Shown here one piece after another: positions 28,324-37,262 of a DNA stretch of 64,000 nt (the stretch's first letter is position 1; each line of letters begins with the position of its first letter). The DNA is taken from NCBI GenBank assembly GCA_937872515.1, contig CALMSX010000065.1:32894-96893 (forward strand), in the 5' to 3' direction. Position numbers and translations under genes: made by a program. Under the pieces are notes generated by a model. The model was not told the DNA's origin, searched no databases, and worked only from the letters and a program-made list of their open reading frames with translations. The DNA comes from an uncultured Bacteroidota bacterium (GTDB lineage: Bacteria > Bacteroidota > Bacteroidia > Chitinophagales > Saprospiraceae).

Positions 28324-28854
28324 TTACTGGGCCTGTGCCTGGTCCGCTGTTTCAGGAGCGTCTTCAGCATCTGGGTCATTGTCGTAGTCATATGGCAATA
28401 CCTTCTCTTTTTTAACCTTAGACAAGGTCATAAGCGTTTTCAGCCTTTCGATTTCTTCAATCTGAGACAAGGTCTTGAACAACAGTTTTTCGTAAGTTGG
28501 AATGTCTTTGCATACAATCTTCAACAAGAAGTCTGCATCGCCCGTGATGATGTAACACTCAGTGATTTCATCTACCTGTTTAACCTTCTTAATGAAGTTT
28601 TCCAGGGCATTGGGTTTTTGCCAAGCAAGTGATACAAGTACATATGTTTTTACATTCAGGCCTATAGCGGTAGAATCAACTTTTGCGTGATAGCTGAGGA
28701 TGATTCCGGCTTGTTCCAGTTTTTTTACCCTCTCGAGGGTGGGGGCAGGTGAAAGACCTATCTTGCGGGACAAATCGAGATTGGTAATCTTACTATTTTC
28801 CTGCAATAATTTCAAAATTTTAAGGTCAATCTTGTCTAATTTGTAATCTGACAT
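28324..28854 (-). CDS. Lrp/AsnC-family transcriptional regulator
   Basis: A 176-aa regulator. The N-terminal winged HTH (about 5-60: LDKIDLKILKLLQENSKITNLDLSRKIGLSPAPTLERV, read in pieces) is followed by the RAM effector-binding domain (about 65-150, with VDEITECYIITGDADFLLKI). An added acidic, Ala/Gln-rich tail (about 155-176) is not part of the core family. It probably senses an amino acid; targets unknown. Confidence 0.92.
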   Translation of the reverse strand: MSDYKLDKIDLKILKLLQENSKITNLDLSRKIGLSPAPTLERVKKLEQAGIILSYHAKVDSTAIGLNVKTYVLVSLAWQKPNALENFIKKVKQVDEITECYIITGDADFLLKIVCKDIPTYEKLLFKTLSQIEEIERLKTLMTLSKVKKEKVLPYDYDNDPDAEDAPETADQAQAQ

Positions 28855-29150
28855 TGGATTTATGAAATTTTATTTTAGTAAAGGGTTTAAATAAAACGAT
28901 TGCAAATTAAAATAAAATTTTAATAATCTCCAATTTTTAAGGAATTAATTTTTAGTTAAAGCCCAAAAGGTCATTTTTTGCCCATTTTTTTGATGATTTT
29001 GGTCATTATTTGAATGTAAGTCGTTGATTATTAGGCACAAAATTTTTATATGGCAAATAAAATTTGGCAGCCTTTTTTCGGATGCTGGCATACAAAAAGT
29101 AAGCGTAACGCATTTTTATGGATATTTTTTGAAGTGTATCTGATTTTATC
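28855..29150. other. AT-rich intergenic stretch
   Basis: About 300 bases upstream of lrp without an open frame of note. It is AT-rich with several TTTTTG/TTTTG-like strings, but no promoter with proper spacing, hairpin or repeat was recognised. Confidence 0.5.
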
Positions 29151-29183
29151 AAAATAAAAAGGCCTGGTCACAAAACCAGGCCT
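29151..29183 (-). terminator. Terminator of the small exported-protein gene
   Basis: Perfect 9-bp stem AGGCCTGGT/ACCAGGCCT (29160-29183) followed on the minus strand by a T-rich tract. Confidence 0.93.
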
Positions 29184-29231
29184 AACTTAATAGAAACTCT
29201 CACTTATTCTCTTAAACGATGCTTTTCGGAC

Positions 29232-29552
29232 CTATTGAAGGGTCACTGGAAGCGTATAAACTTCAAATGGCTTAAGACCATCTGTGCTGATTTTTTTGTA
29301 GTTCAAAAGGTCTTTGATCTTTCCGTCCAGCTCTCTATCGCTGGTGCTGCTCACCAAAACCTCTCCATTGCTGTTAACAACAAAAGTGATTAGGAAACTC
29401 TTTTTTTCGGTGTTTTGCCATTCTGCTTTCATCAGGTGTTTGGCAACTTCATTTCTTACTCTTTCCGTAAGGCTTGGATCAATGTCTTTAGCATTGGTGA
29501 TAAAGGCAGAAAATGTCAACAAACCGGCAACTAAAAACTTGGTAACTTTCAT
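29232..29552 (-). CDS. Small exported protein, TonB C-terminal-like
   Basis: A 106-aa protein with signal peptide FLVAGLLTFSAFITNAK. The mature part (ERVRNEVAKHLMKAEW ... FLITFVVNSNGEVLVSSTS ... PFEVYTLPVTLQ) has the beta-alpha-beta pattern of a minimal TonB C-terminal-like domain but lacks a membrane anchor and Pro-rich spacer. Such stand-alone proteins are common in Bacteroidota and have no assigned role. It has its own terminator and a 200-base upstream gap, so it is probably monocistronic. Confidence 0.7.
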   Translation of the reverse strand: MKVTKFLVAGLLTFSAFITNAKDIDPSLTERVRNEVAKHLMKAEWQNTEKKSFLITFVVNSNGEVLVSSTSDRELDGKIKDLLNYKKISTDGLKPFEVYTLPVTLQ

Positions 29553-29760
29553 GGGTAAAAATTTAAATTTGATTGTATTGTGTGAATTAATACTCTACAG
29601 ACGCAGGGACCCGCTATCAGGTTGCACGTACATAGACGAACTACCCACCTACTTCGACGAATAGCTGTAATTTAACATCCCTATAACTGAACTTAACAAT
29701 TATATAAGGGAACTGGGGAACGATTTCACGCAACCCCATCTAAAAATGAAAGAAAAAAGA

Positions 29761-30771
29761 CTACCTCAGTGCAAAAGAGTCAAAAGCAACCAGGATTTTC
29801 TGGGTTACCCTATGCTGGATCAGGAAAAATTCATCCTTATCGGTGTGCACCATAAAACGATTGTCAGGCCCTATTTCTTTGGGACTGTACTTACTTTCAT
29901 TAAACTCTATATTGGCCAGTGAGTAAAAGGTGACACTGCGGGTACTGCCATCTTTGTGCACCACTTTCACTTCACAGAAAATGGGCTTTTGTAAGATCAT
30001 GGTCCGATTGGGATTATTAGAATCATTGTACTCTGCTACTATATTGGCAAAGCCACCGAGGAACGGATCCACCAGCTTTTCATTAAATTTGGGTAAGCGG
30101 GTTCCTGTGTAAGGGTTGGTAAGCTCCCAACCTAGTAATTTTTTCTCCAACTTAAAAGAGGAGGGTCTGTCATAAGGATATTTGATTTCAACCAATTTGA
30201 TATCTTCTGCTTTTTCTACAAAGATGTCTTTGGTCTCGTATTCATTCATTTCAAATTCAAAGCGGGTGCGAATGGAGGTTTGAGATCCACGGGTAAATAA
30301 TACATAAGGCTGTTTGGCACCTTCCATCAAAAAAGCAGTACCTGTTCCATCGCCAAGGTCCGGACCCAAAAAGAATGATTTCATCAATTTTTCATCGGTA
30401 TCATAAATTTGCACCTTGATGCCATTGTCATTAATAGCCCTGATGATGCGCTCACTACCCAGCTGATTGGGAATGTATTTTAAGGTCAGCTTATTCATGG
30501 TATTGAGCAGGTATCCGGTGGCTTCATTTCTGGCTTCACGCCCATTATTCATAAACCACTTATTACCTTTTTTTGTAAAAATGACTTTGGGATAATTTTT
30601 GCGCTGAATGGCAATGACGCCTACATCTTGTATATTGTCTATCTTAAACCTTCGGTCCGACACATCCATACCCGCTTCTTCAGGCGATCCTTTAATCCAG
30701 TAAAGCAAGCCGCTCACAATTACCAAAACTGTCAATATCAGGGGTAAGATGTATTTTTTGTTCATCGCCAT
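29761..30771 (-). CDS. DUF4340 domain-containing protein, gld-linked
   Basis: A 336-aa protein with one N-terminal membrane anchor (YILPLILTVLVIVSGLLYWI) and a long extracytoplasmic part of the DUF4340 type (FTKKGNKWFMNNGREA, IQVQIYDTDEK-like strands). It is the last gene of the run that includes gldA, gldF and gldG, only 4 bases after gldG. DUF4340 proteins often accompany GldG-type auxiliary ABC components, which suggests a shared complex. Its function is not established. Confidence 0.82.
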   Translation of the reverse strand: MAMNKKYILPLILTVLVIVSGLLYWIKGSPEEAGMDVSDRRFKIDNIQDVGVIAIQRKNYPKVIFTKKGNKWFMNNGREARNEATGYLLNTMNKLTLKYIPNQLGSERIIRAINDNGIKVQIYDTDEKLMKSFFLGPDLGDGTGTAFLMEGAKQPYVLFTRGSQTSIRTRFEFEMNEYETKDIFVEKAEDIKLVEIKYPYDRPSSFKLEKKLLGWELTNPYTGTRLPKFNEKLVDPFLGGFANIVAEYNDSNNPNRTMILQKPIFCEVKVVHKDGSTRSVTFYSLANIEFNESKYSPKEIGPDNRFMVHTDKDEFFLIQHRVTQKILVAFDSFALR

Positions 30772-30775
30772 TTCT

Positions 30776-32476
30776 TTAAACTTGGGTATATTTTTTTCTT
30801 CTCCAATAGGTATAGATCAATCCACTCAGGGCCAAAAACAAAAGAGGAAGTACAATATTGATCAGCTGCCACTTTGTCTTTTCTTTTTTGGCCTTTACTT
30901 TGTCAAGTAGCCTCAGCTTTAGTTCTTTCGACCTCGCACTCAATACACCATCTTCGTCAAGCAGATATTCTATCGTATTTAATATAAGGTCTTTGTTGCC
31001 CTTGTAATATTTGATTTCCCATTTGTTGAAGCCGATCTCTTCGGTTTCATTGGTTCTGGTGTTGAGCAAATTTTGCATAAAGTCCACATCGCTAAACACT
31101 ACCTGGGCCGTAGGCACACTCTCTTCTACAAAACGGGTGTTCAACTGATTGAGGGTTTGTTGAAAAGACGCACTTACCCTGTTTTTGAAAAAAGACTCAA
31201 ACCTTCCTTCCAGCAAAACAGCAACGGCTTTGTTGCCATCGTTGAATTTGGCTGGATCGGGCTCTGATTTGAGGATTTCAAAATTCAGACGAACCGGATT
31301 AAACTGGGTGCGCGAATACGGGCTGCTGGACAACAATACCGTCTTTTTGATGGGTGTCGCCGTTGCCACGGTATCGATGCTCGATGGAAAGAACATATTT
31401 ACCCTGTCAATGTTTCGCACAATGACGTGGTCGTTTTTGGTTTGCAGACTCAGGTGATAGTACCACGGAAACATCATGGTCTGTGGCTTGTCGCCTGCCA
31501 TACCCACAATCTGGGGAATGGCCGAACATTCCAGGTCGATGATCAGGTTGGGTTGCACCTTGGCTCCATATTTAAACAGCATATCATCCACACCGGTAAT
31601 GATGTCTTTGGGCACATAAAACTGGTATTTGGCAATGCTGTCCAGACTTGCTGACAACTTTTCTACCAACCAAATGACTTTGCCACCCCGCATGATGTAC
31701 TGGTCAATTTTAAATTGATTGGGCAATGAAATTTGTTGTTTAGGCGCAGCCACAATCAGCAGATGCACAGACGAATCTATTTGCACTACGCTGTCCAGAA
31801 CAATTCTGCCGGTATCATAGAAGCGACGCAACTCTTTTTCAAGACGATAGGTAAACCTTGAGTCCAATTCACCTGATCCATCGGTGAAGGCGATGTTTTG
31901 TTTTTCGCGCATCAACATCTTCTGAAAAGTATGGGCAAACTTGTATTCCAGGAGGGAGATGGAATTGTTGAGGATTACCTCTTCATCGCTGCCGGGCTGT
32001 TGCTCTTCCAGGAGGTTGACAATGGCTCTTTTGGTGCCTATGTTGATCAGGGCATAGGGATAGATGGCTTTTTGAACCAGCTGCGTTCCGTCATAGTATT
32101 TTAATGAAGTGGGCACAACGCCATCTTTGGCCAGGGCATCGCGGGTTTTGATGATTTCATCCTGGGTACCCTGCACCGGGTTCTCAAATTCAAACTGGAT
32201 ACGGGGATTGATGGCTTTAAGCTGGTTCAGCATTTCACGGGTAGAGGCCTGTAGTCTCTTAAAACCAGCAGGAAACTCACCGTCAAGCAAAACTTTGATG
32301 TAGATGATTTCGTCGATCTTTTCCACCGCTTCTTCGGTGGCCGGGGTTAGGGTATACCGTTTGTCCTGAGTGAGGTCAATGTAGGTGCTGAAGTACGATG
32401 AAACAAAATTGGCCAAAATGGCGATTCCGGCAACCATAAAAAAATTGAACCACGCAGGAGATATCTTCTTTTTCAT
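30776..32476 (-). CDS. gldG: Gliding-associated ABC transporter auxiliary component GldG
   Basis: A 566-aa membrane protein with a membrane helix at each end (FMVAGIAILANFVSSYFS near 14; LINIVLPLLFLALSGLIYTYW near 541) and a large ABC_transp_aux/GldG extracytoplasmic domain between them (YIDLTQDKRYTLTPATEEAV). It lies directly between gldF and the DUF4340 gene with gaps of 3 and 4 bases. In Flavobacterium, GldA, GldF and GldG form an ABC transporter linked to gliding; whether this organism glides cannot be judged from the window. Confidence 0.92.
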   Translation of the reverse strand: MKKKISPAWFNFFMVAGIAILANFVSSYFSTYIDLTQDKRYTLTPATEEAVEKIDEIIYIKVLLDGEFPAGFKRLQASTREMLNQLKAINPRIQFEFENPVQGTQDEIIKTRDALAKDGVVPTSLKYYDGTQLVQKAIYPYALINIGTKRAIVNLLEEQQPGSDEEVILNNSISLLEYKFAHTFQKMLMREKQNIAFTDGSGELDSRFTYRLEKELRRFYDTGRIVLDSVVQIDSSVHLLIVAAPKQQISLPNQFKIDQYIMRGGKVIWLVEKLSASLDSIAKYQFYVPKDIITGVDDMLFKYGAKVQPNLIIDLECSAIPQIVGMAGDKPQTMMFPWYYHLSLQTKNDHVIVRNIDRVNMFFPSSIDTVATATPIKKTVLLSSSPYSRTQFNPVRLNFEILKSEPDPAKFNDGNKAVAVLLEGRFESFFKNRVSASFQQTLNQLNTRFVEESVPTAQVVFSDVDFMQNLLNTRTNETEEIGFNKWEIKYYKGNKDLILNTIEYLLDEDGVLSARSKELKLRLLDKVKAKKEKTKWQLINIVLPLLFLALSGLIYTYWRRKKYTQV

Positions 32477-32479
32477 GGC

Positions 32480-33208
32480 TTATTTTTTTGAAGTGATGAT
32501 GGCGTGGCAGGCCGTAATACAAATGGCGATCAGACCGGCAAAGTACACCAGGTCTTTGGTATCGATGGCCCCCTTGCTCATGGCATCGTAGTGCGACTGA
32601 ATGCCAAGTCCGTCGATAAAGGCATCGGCATTGCCAATGAATACGGGCAGGGAAGCCAGGTAGTCAAAGGCCCAATGGACCACAAAACACAAAAAGGCAC
32701 CAAGGATAAAAGCTACAATCTGATTGTCGGTTAGCGCACTGGCCAACATGCCCAGGGCAACAAAAGAGGCCGACAGGAAAAATAATCCTATATACGATCC
32801 GGCAATGGCCCCGCTGTCAAGGTTGCCCACAGGTGATCCCAGCTGATAGACAGAAAAATAGTAAACAGCGGTTGGCAACAAGGCAAACAAGACCAGGCAA
32901 AAATTGGCCAGGAACTTTCCCCAGATGATGTCGTAATCGGAGAGGGGCTTGGTAAACAAAAATTCTATGGTACCTCTTTGTTGCTCCTCCGCAAAGCTCC
33001 GCATGGTGATGGCAGGAATGAGGATGAGCAAGATAAAAGGCGCCAGCGAAAACAGGGGATCCATTGAGGCGTAATTGTAGTCCAACACACTGCTGTCTGT
33101 AAATACCCACATAAACAATCCGTTGAGCACCAAAAAGACCGCTATGACCATGTACGCGATCAGCGAACTGAAAAAGGTATGGATCTCTTTCCAGAAAATA
33201 CTAATCAT
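32480..33208 (-). CDS. gldF: Gliding-associated ABC-2 permease GldF
   Basis: A 242-aa polytopic ABC-2 permease with six hydrophobic segments. The motif FAEEQQRGTIEFLFTKPLSD is typical of ABC-2 permeases of the GldF/NosY type. The start overlaps the end of gldA by 8 bases and the stop is 3 bases from gldG, which supports one transporter unit. Confidence 0.92.
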   Translation of the reverse strand: MISIFWKEIHTFFSSLIAYMVIAVFLVLNGLFMWVFTDSSVLDYNYASMDPLFSLAPFILLILIPAITMRSFAEEQQRGTIEFLFTKPLSDYDIIWGKFLANFCLVLFALLPTAVYYFSVYQLGSPVGNLDSGAIAGSYIGLFFLSASFVALGMLASALTDNQIVAFILGAFLCFVVHWAFDYLASLPVFIGNADAFIDGLGIQSHYDAMSKGAIDTKDLVYFAGLIAICITACHAIITSKK

Positions 33209-34115
33209 GCTTATTTTTTGTAAGTTTTTGAAAGATGTACTCTACACTTAACTTCTCTTGTACCATTTCAATGATGACCCAGCCCTTTGCAGCACATAGT
33301 CTGAAAATATCAGGTCGCACATCGGTGCCGGCATCGGCGTATATTTTTACCTCACCCTCCTTGGCTTCTACGCGTTCAACCCCGTTGATGGACTTGAGCT
33401 CCGACAGCTGAAAAGAGGTATTGAGAAACTTAACCGTAATCAGGTGTTCACCCTTGATGCGGTTCTGCAATTCACCGATGGGATCGTCTGCTACCAGCTT
33501 TCCTTCATTGATGATGATGACCCGGTCGCACAGGGCCTGAACTTCCTGCATGATGTGGGTAGAAAGGATTACTGTTTTTTCTTTGCCCAGATCGCGGATC
33601 AGGGTTCGGATGTCGGCCAGCTGGTTCATGTCAAGGCCCGAGGTTGGCTCATCGAGGATGAGTACCTCCGGATTGTGGAGCATGGCCTGCGCCAGTCCTA
33701 CACGTTGGCGGTAACCTTTTGACAAGGCGTTGATGGGCTTGTGCTGTTCTTTTCCGAGTCCGGTAAGACCAATGACCTCAGCAATGCGGCTAGCTGCATT
33801 CGGTACATGGTGGATGCCGGCGGCAAAGCCAAGAAATTCTTTGACATACATGTCTTTGTACAGGGGATTGTGCTCCGGCAGGTAGCCAATACGACTGCGA
33901 CTTTCCAGGGCATTTTCGCGGGTGTCAAAGCCACACACATTTACCGTACCCTCATCTTGTCCGATATACGAGGTTATCATCTTCATGGTGGTCGACTTAC
34001 CGGCGCCGTTGGGACCCAGAAAACCCAGGATCTCACCGGGTCTGGCGGTAAAATTGATATGGTCAACCGCGCACTGGCTGCCGTACCACTTGGTCAGTCC
34101 TTCTACCGTTACCAT
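33201..34115 (-). CDS. gldA: Gliding-associated ABC transporter ATPase GldA
   Basis: A 304-aa ABC ATPase. Walker A GPNGAGKST (34-42), signature LSKGYRQRVGLAQ, Walker B VLILDEPTSGLD and the H-loop ILSTHIM are all present, followed by a C-terminal extension of about 80 residues usual in ABC-2 drug/export type ATPases. It is the first gene of the gldAFG transporter and follows truB after 41 bases. Confidence 0.92.
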   Translation of the reverse strand: MVTVEGLTKWYGSQCAVDHINFTARPGEILGFLGPNGAGKSTTMKMITSYIGQDEGTVNVCGFDTRENALESRSRIGYLPEHNPLYKDMYVKEFLGFAAGIHHVPNAASRIAEVIGLTGLGKEQHKPINALSKGYRQRVGLAQAMLHNPEVLILDEPTSGLDMNQLADIRTLIRDLGKEKTVILSTHIMQEVQALCDRVIIINEGKLVADDPIGELQNRIKGEHLITVKFLNTSFQLSELKSINGVERVEAKEGEVKIYADAGTDVRPDIFRLCAAKGWVIIEMVQEKLSVEYIFQKLTKNKHD

Positions 34116-34156
34116 GTTGTCATTTTTTTATTCGTCATGGAATTGTTGTTGTTTTG

Positions 34157-34960
34157 TCAGTCGCCCGGGTGTTCTCTTTTGATGATGCTTACTACCTCTT
34201 CAATAGAAAGCGCGTTTTCAAGAGAAAAATCTCCTATCGTGGTGCGGGTAAGGCCGTAAAGGTAGGCACCCACACCCAGCTCTTTGCCAATGTCATTGGC
34301 CAGCGATCTGATGTACGTACCCTTGCTCACCTCCACATCAAAGGAAACAAAGGGCAAAGATACGTCTGTGACCGCATATTTCCTGATTTCTACCCTGCGC
34401 GATTTGAGCTCGATGTCCGCCCCGCGTCTTGCCAGCGTATAGGCATTCTTTCCCTTGATTTTAACGGCAGAAAAGATAGGGGGTACCTGATCTATCCAAC
34501 CGGAAAACCCGCTGATCACCTCCGCAATTCGATCTGTGGTCAGATGAGCGATGTCGGTGGCATTGATTTCTTCACTTTCGCGGTCGAAAGAAGCGGTTGT
34601 CACGCCCAACTTGATTTGAGCCTGGTATGATTTGTGGTCGCTGCTCAATCCCTCCAGCAACTTGGTGTACTTACCCGTGCAAACGATGAGCAGGCCATCG
34701 GCCATGGGATCGAGGGTACCGGCGTGCCCCACCTTGATGCCGGGCAGTCCGTGGTTGTGTTTGATGGCGTACTTGATGCGATTGACCACATCAAAGGAGG
34801 TCCATTCCAGGGGCTTGTTGACCAGAATCAGACAGCCGGCCGAGAAATCGGCGGGTAATTCGGGCTTGCTCCGCGATAAGGTTACCAGGGTATTGGGGTC
34901 GATGGTGTTTTTTTCCACAATCCGCTTATGCTGATTGGGTGAAGTAATAGATAAGTCCAA
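34157..34960 (-). CDS. truB: tRNA pseudouridine(55) synthase TruB
   Basis: A 267-aa enzyme that isomerises U55 in the T-loop of tRNAs. The catalytic motif GHAGTLDPMADGLL contains the nucleophile Asp84, and KPLEWTSFDVV and YIRSLANDIG motifs are intact. The N-terminus is about 40 residues longer than usual and overlaps uppP by 35 bases; no later ATG exists before the conserved core, so the start is less certain than the family. The order DUF3098-uppP-truB is a common Bacteroidota arrangement. Confidence 0.95.
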   Translation of the reverse strand: MDLSITSPNQHKRIVEKNTIDPNTLVTLSRSKPELPADFSAGCLILVNKPLEWTSFDVVNRIKYAIKHNHGLPGIKVGHAGTLDPMADGLLIVCTGKYTKLLEGLSSDHKSYQAQIKLGVTTASFDRESEEINATDIAHLTTDRIAEVISGFSGWIDQVPPIFSAVKIKGKNAYTLARRGADIELKSRRVEIRKYAVTDVSLPFVSFDVEVSKGTYIRSLANDIGKELGVGAYLYGLTRTTIGDFSLENALSIEEVVSIIKREHPGD

Positions 34961-35729
34961 AGCTGCCTACGACAAGGCAGTAATAGGCAAAATAATCGAG
35001 TTTGCTTTTTTTCACCAGGTTGATCATCACCGTACAGGCAAAAATACCCACTATAAATGAGGTAATGACGCCGGTAATGGCCACGGTAGGGGAGAGAGTG
35101 GTTTCTGCAAAGGCCCCATCCAGGATGTCTTTGGCTACCTTGCCCAAAATCAGGGGCAGCACCATAAGGAAGGAAAAACGCGCCGCCTGTGCCTTATCGA
35201 TGCCCAACAAAACAGAGGTGGCAATGGTCGATCCGGAGCGGGAAATGCCCGGTAAGATGGCTACTGCTTGCGCTACGCCTATGATAAATGCATTTTTATA
35301 GTCCAGCGGCTGGTTGGCCCTCGATGCCCTGCCCGAAAGCCAAAGCAGGCCGGCAGTGCAGATCAGGAAAAACGAAACCAGGTGGATCTTGGATTCAAAA
35401 AAGGTTTCCAGTATATCTTCAAAGCCTACGCCAATGATGGCAGCTGGTATCATCGATACAATGATTTTCAGGGCATACTGCTTTTCTTCATTGTTTACCG
35501 GTTTAAAAATACCGCGGAGCAATTCCAGGATCTCTTTCCTGAACACCACTACGGTAGAAAGCATGGTGCCTACGTGAAGGATGACCGAAAGCAAAAGACT
35601 CTCCTCACCCAGACTGCGATCGCCAAAAATATACTTGGCCAGTTCCAGGTGTCCGCTGCTGCTCACCGGTAAAAATTCAGCCAGGCCCTGTACTATGCCC
35701 AGAACCAGCCCATACAGAAAATCTGCCAT
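34926..35729 (-). CDS. uppP: Undecaprenyl-diphosphatase UppP (BacA)
   Basis: A 267-aa membrane enzyme that dephosphorylates undecaprenyl diphosphate to recycle the cell-wall lipid carrier. Both signature motifs are visible: QGLAEFLPVSSSGHLEL near the N-terminus and PGISRSGSTIATSVLLG in the middle, with about eight membrane segments. The start overlaps the stop of the DUF3098 gene by one base. Confidence 0.95.
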   Translation of the reverse strand: MADFLYGLVLGIVQGLAEFLPVSSSGHLELAKYIFGDRSLGEESLLLSVILHVGTMLSTVVVFRKEILELLRGIFKPVNNEEKQYALKIIVSMIPAAIIGVGFEDILETFFESKIHLVSFFLICTAGLLWLSGRASRANQPLDYKNAFIIGVAQAVAILPGISRSGSTIATSVLLGIDKAQAARFSFLMVLPLILGKVAKDILDGAFAETTLSPTVAITGVITSFIVGIFACTVMINLVKKSKLDYFAYYCLVVGSFGLIYYFTQSA

Positions 35730-36025
35730 TATTGTTTTTTAGTGAAAATAGCCACGATCTGCAGCGACAAACCCGCAAGGATCAGGATCGGTGCAATCAG
35801 GGTACGGCGCGTAGAATAAATCAGCGACTCATCCCATACATCCGGTGAAGGCATATGACCACCTACCATCAACATCAGACCCAGGAAAATCAAAGCCAGT
35901 CCACCCAGCATATAGTAATAGTTCTTTTTACCAAAAGTCAATGACGACATGATATTCTGACTAACCGAAGGTTCTGTCCTTGACTTGGTAGGTTCCAGCT
36001 CGCTGCTTTTTTTTACTTTGCTCAT
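35729..36025 (-). CDS. DUF3098 small membrane protein
   Basis: A 98-aa protein with a polar N-terminus and two membrane helices (YYYMLGGLALIFLGLMLMVGG and LIAPILILAGLSLQIVAIF). DUF3098 proteins typically sit between ftsX and uppP in Bacteroidota; here ftsX is absent upstream and the divergent accessory region begins instead. Function unknown, with a role in envelope biogenesis guessed from linkage. Confidence 0.88.
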   Translation of the reverse strand: MSKVKKSSELEPTKSRTEPSVSQNIMSSLTFGKKNYYYMLGGLALIFLGLMLMVGGHMPSPDVWDESLIYSTRRTLIAPILILAGLSLQIVAIFTKKQ

Positions 36026-36061
36026 AGGGGCAATGATTGATAATCAAATGAAATTGAGAGG

Positions 36062-36069
36062 CAAATATA
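36062..36069 (-). promoter_or_regulatory. -7 promoter element for the DUF3098-uppP-truB-gld run
   Basis: On the minus strand this reads TATATTTG, matching TAnnTTTG, about 37 bases upstream of the DUF3098 start. It is the only good candidate for the roughly 6-kb minus-strand run. The -33 match is poor. Confidence 0.45.
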
Positions 36070-36140
36070 TGAAAAAAAGAGAAGAATCTTCATTTCTTTG
36101 GTGTATTAACCTATGTTTAATAATATACAGGACACCAAAT

Positions 36141-36175
36141 GACAAATTGTTTGTCATAAAGACAATTAATTTGTC
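36141..36175. promoter_or_regulatory. Tandem GACAA-N5-TTGTC palindromes (operator pair 1)
   Basis: Two perfect 15-bp inverted repeats, GACAAATTGTTTGTC (36141-36155) and GACAATTAATTTGTC (36161-36175), lie 20 bp centre to centre, two helical turns apart. The same motif occurs twice before the dnaE2-like gene at 39.3 kb. A dimeric repressor binding site is inferred. Here the pair lies between the minus-strand uppP run and the plus-strand T9SS genes, closer to the former promoter. Confidence 0.6.
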
Positions 36176-36269
36176 TAGGGTGTTGTGGGGTAAATTTTGA
36201 CTAATGATGTTAAAAAGTAAGTAGTTGGATGTAATAAACAAGAGGCTTTATAATTTAATATAATAAACA

Positions 36270-36301
36270 TTTGTTTTATAATTATTTAATCATTATATTT
36301 G
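36270..36301 (+). promoter_or_regulatory. Bacteroidota promoter (TTTG-N20-TATATTTG)
   Basis: A -33 TTTG (36270-36273) and a -7 TATATTTG (36294-36301) are spaced 20 bases apart, the best promoter match in the window. Transcription would start near 36309, just before the two ATG codons and the TTTC microsatellite. Confidence 0.7.
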
Positions 36302-36331
36302 AATTATTATATAACCTAAAAATGTTGAAAA

Positions 36332-37250
<919 letters not shown>

Positions 37251-37262
37251 TATCTTGATAAT

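Noticed and set aside
36044..36241. 65-codon minus-strand frame over the operator pair
   Set aside because: Covers the palindromes and promoter elements, and its AT-rich translation shows no domain.
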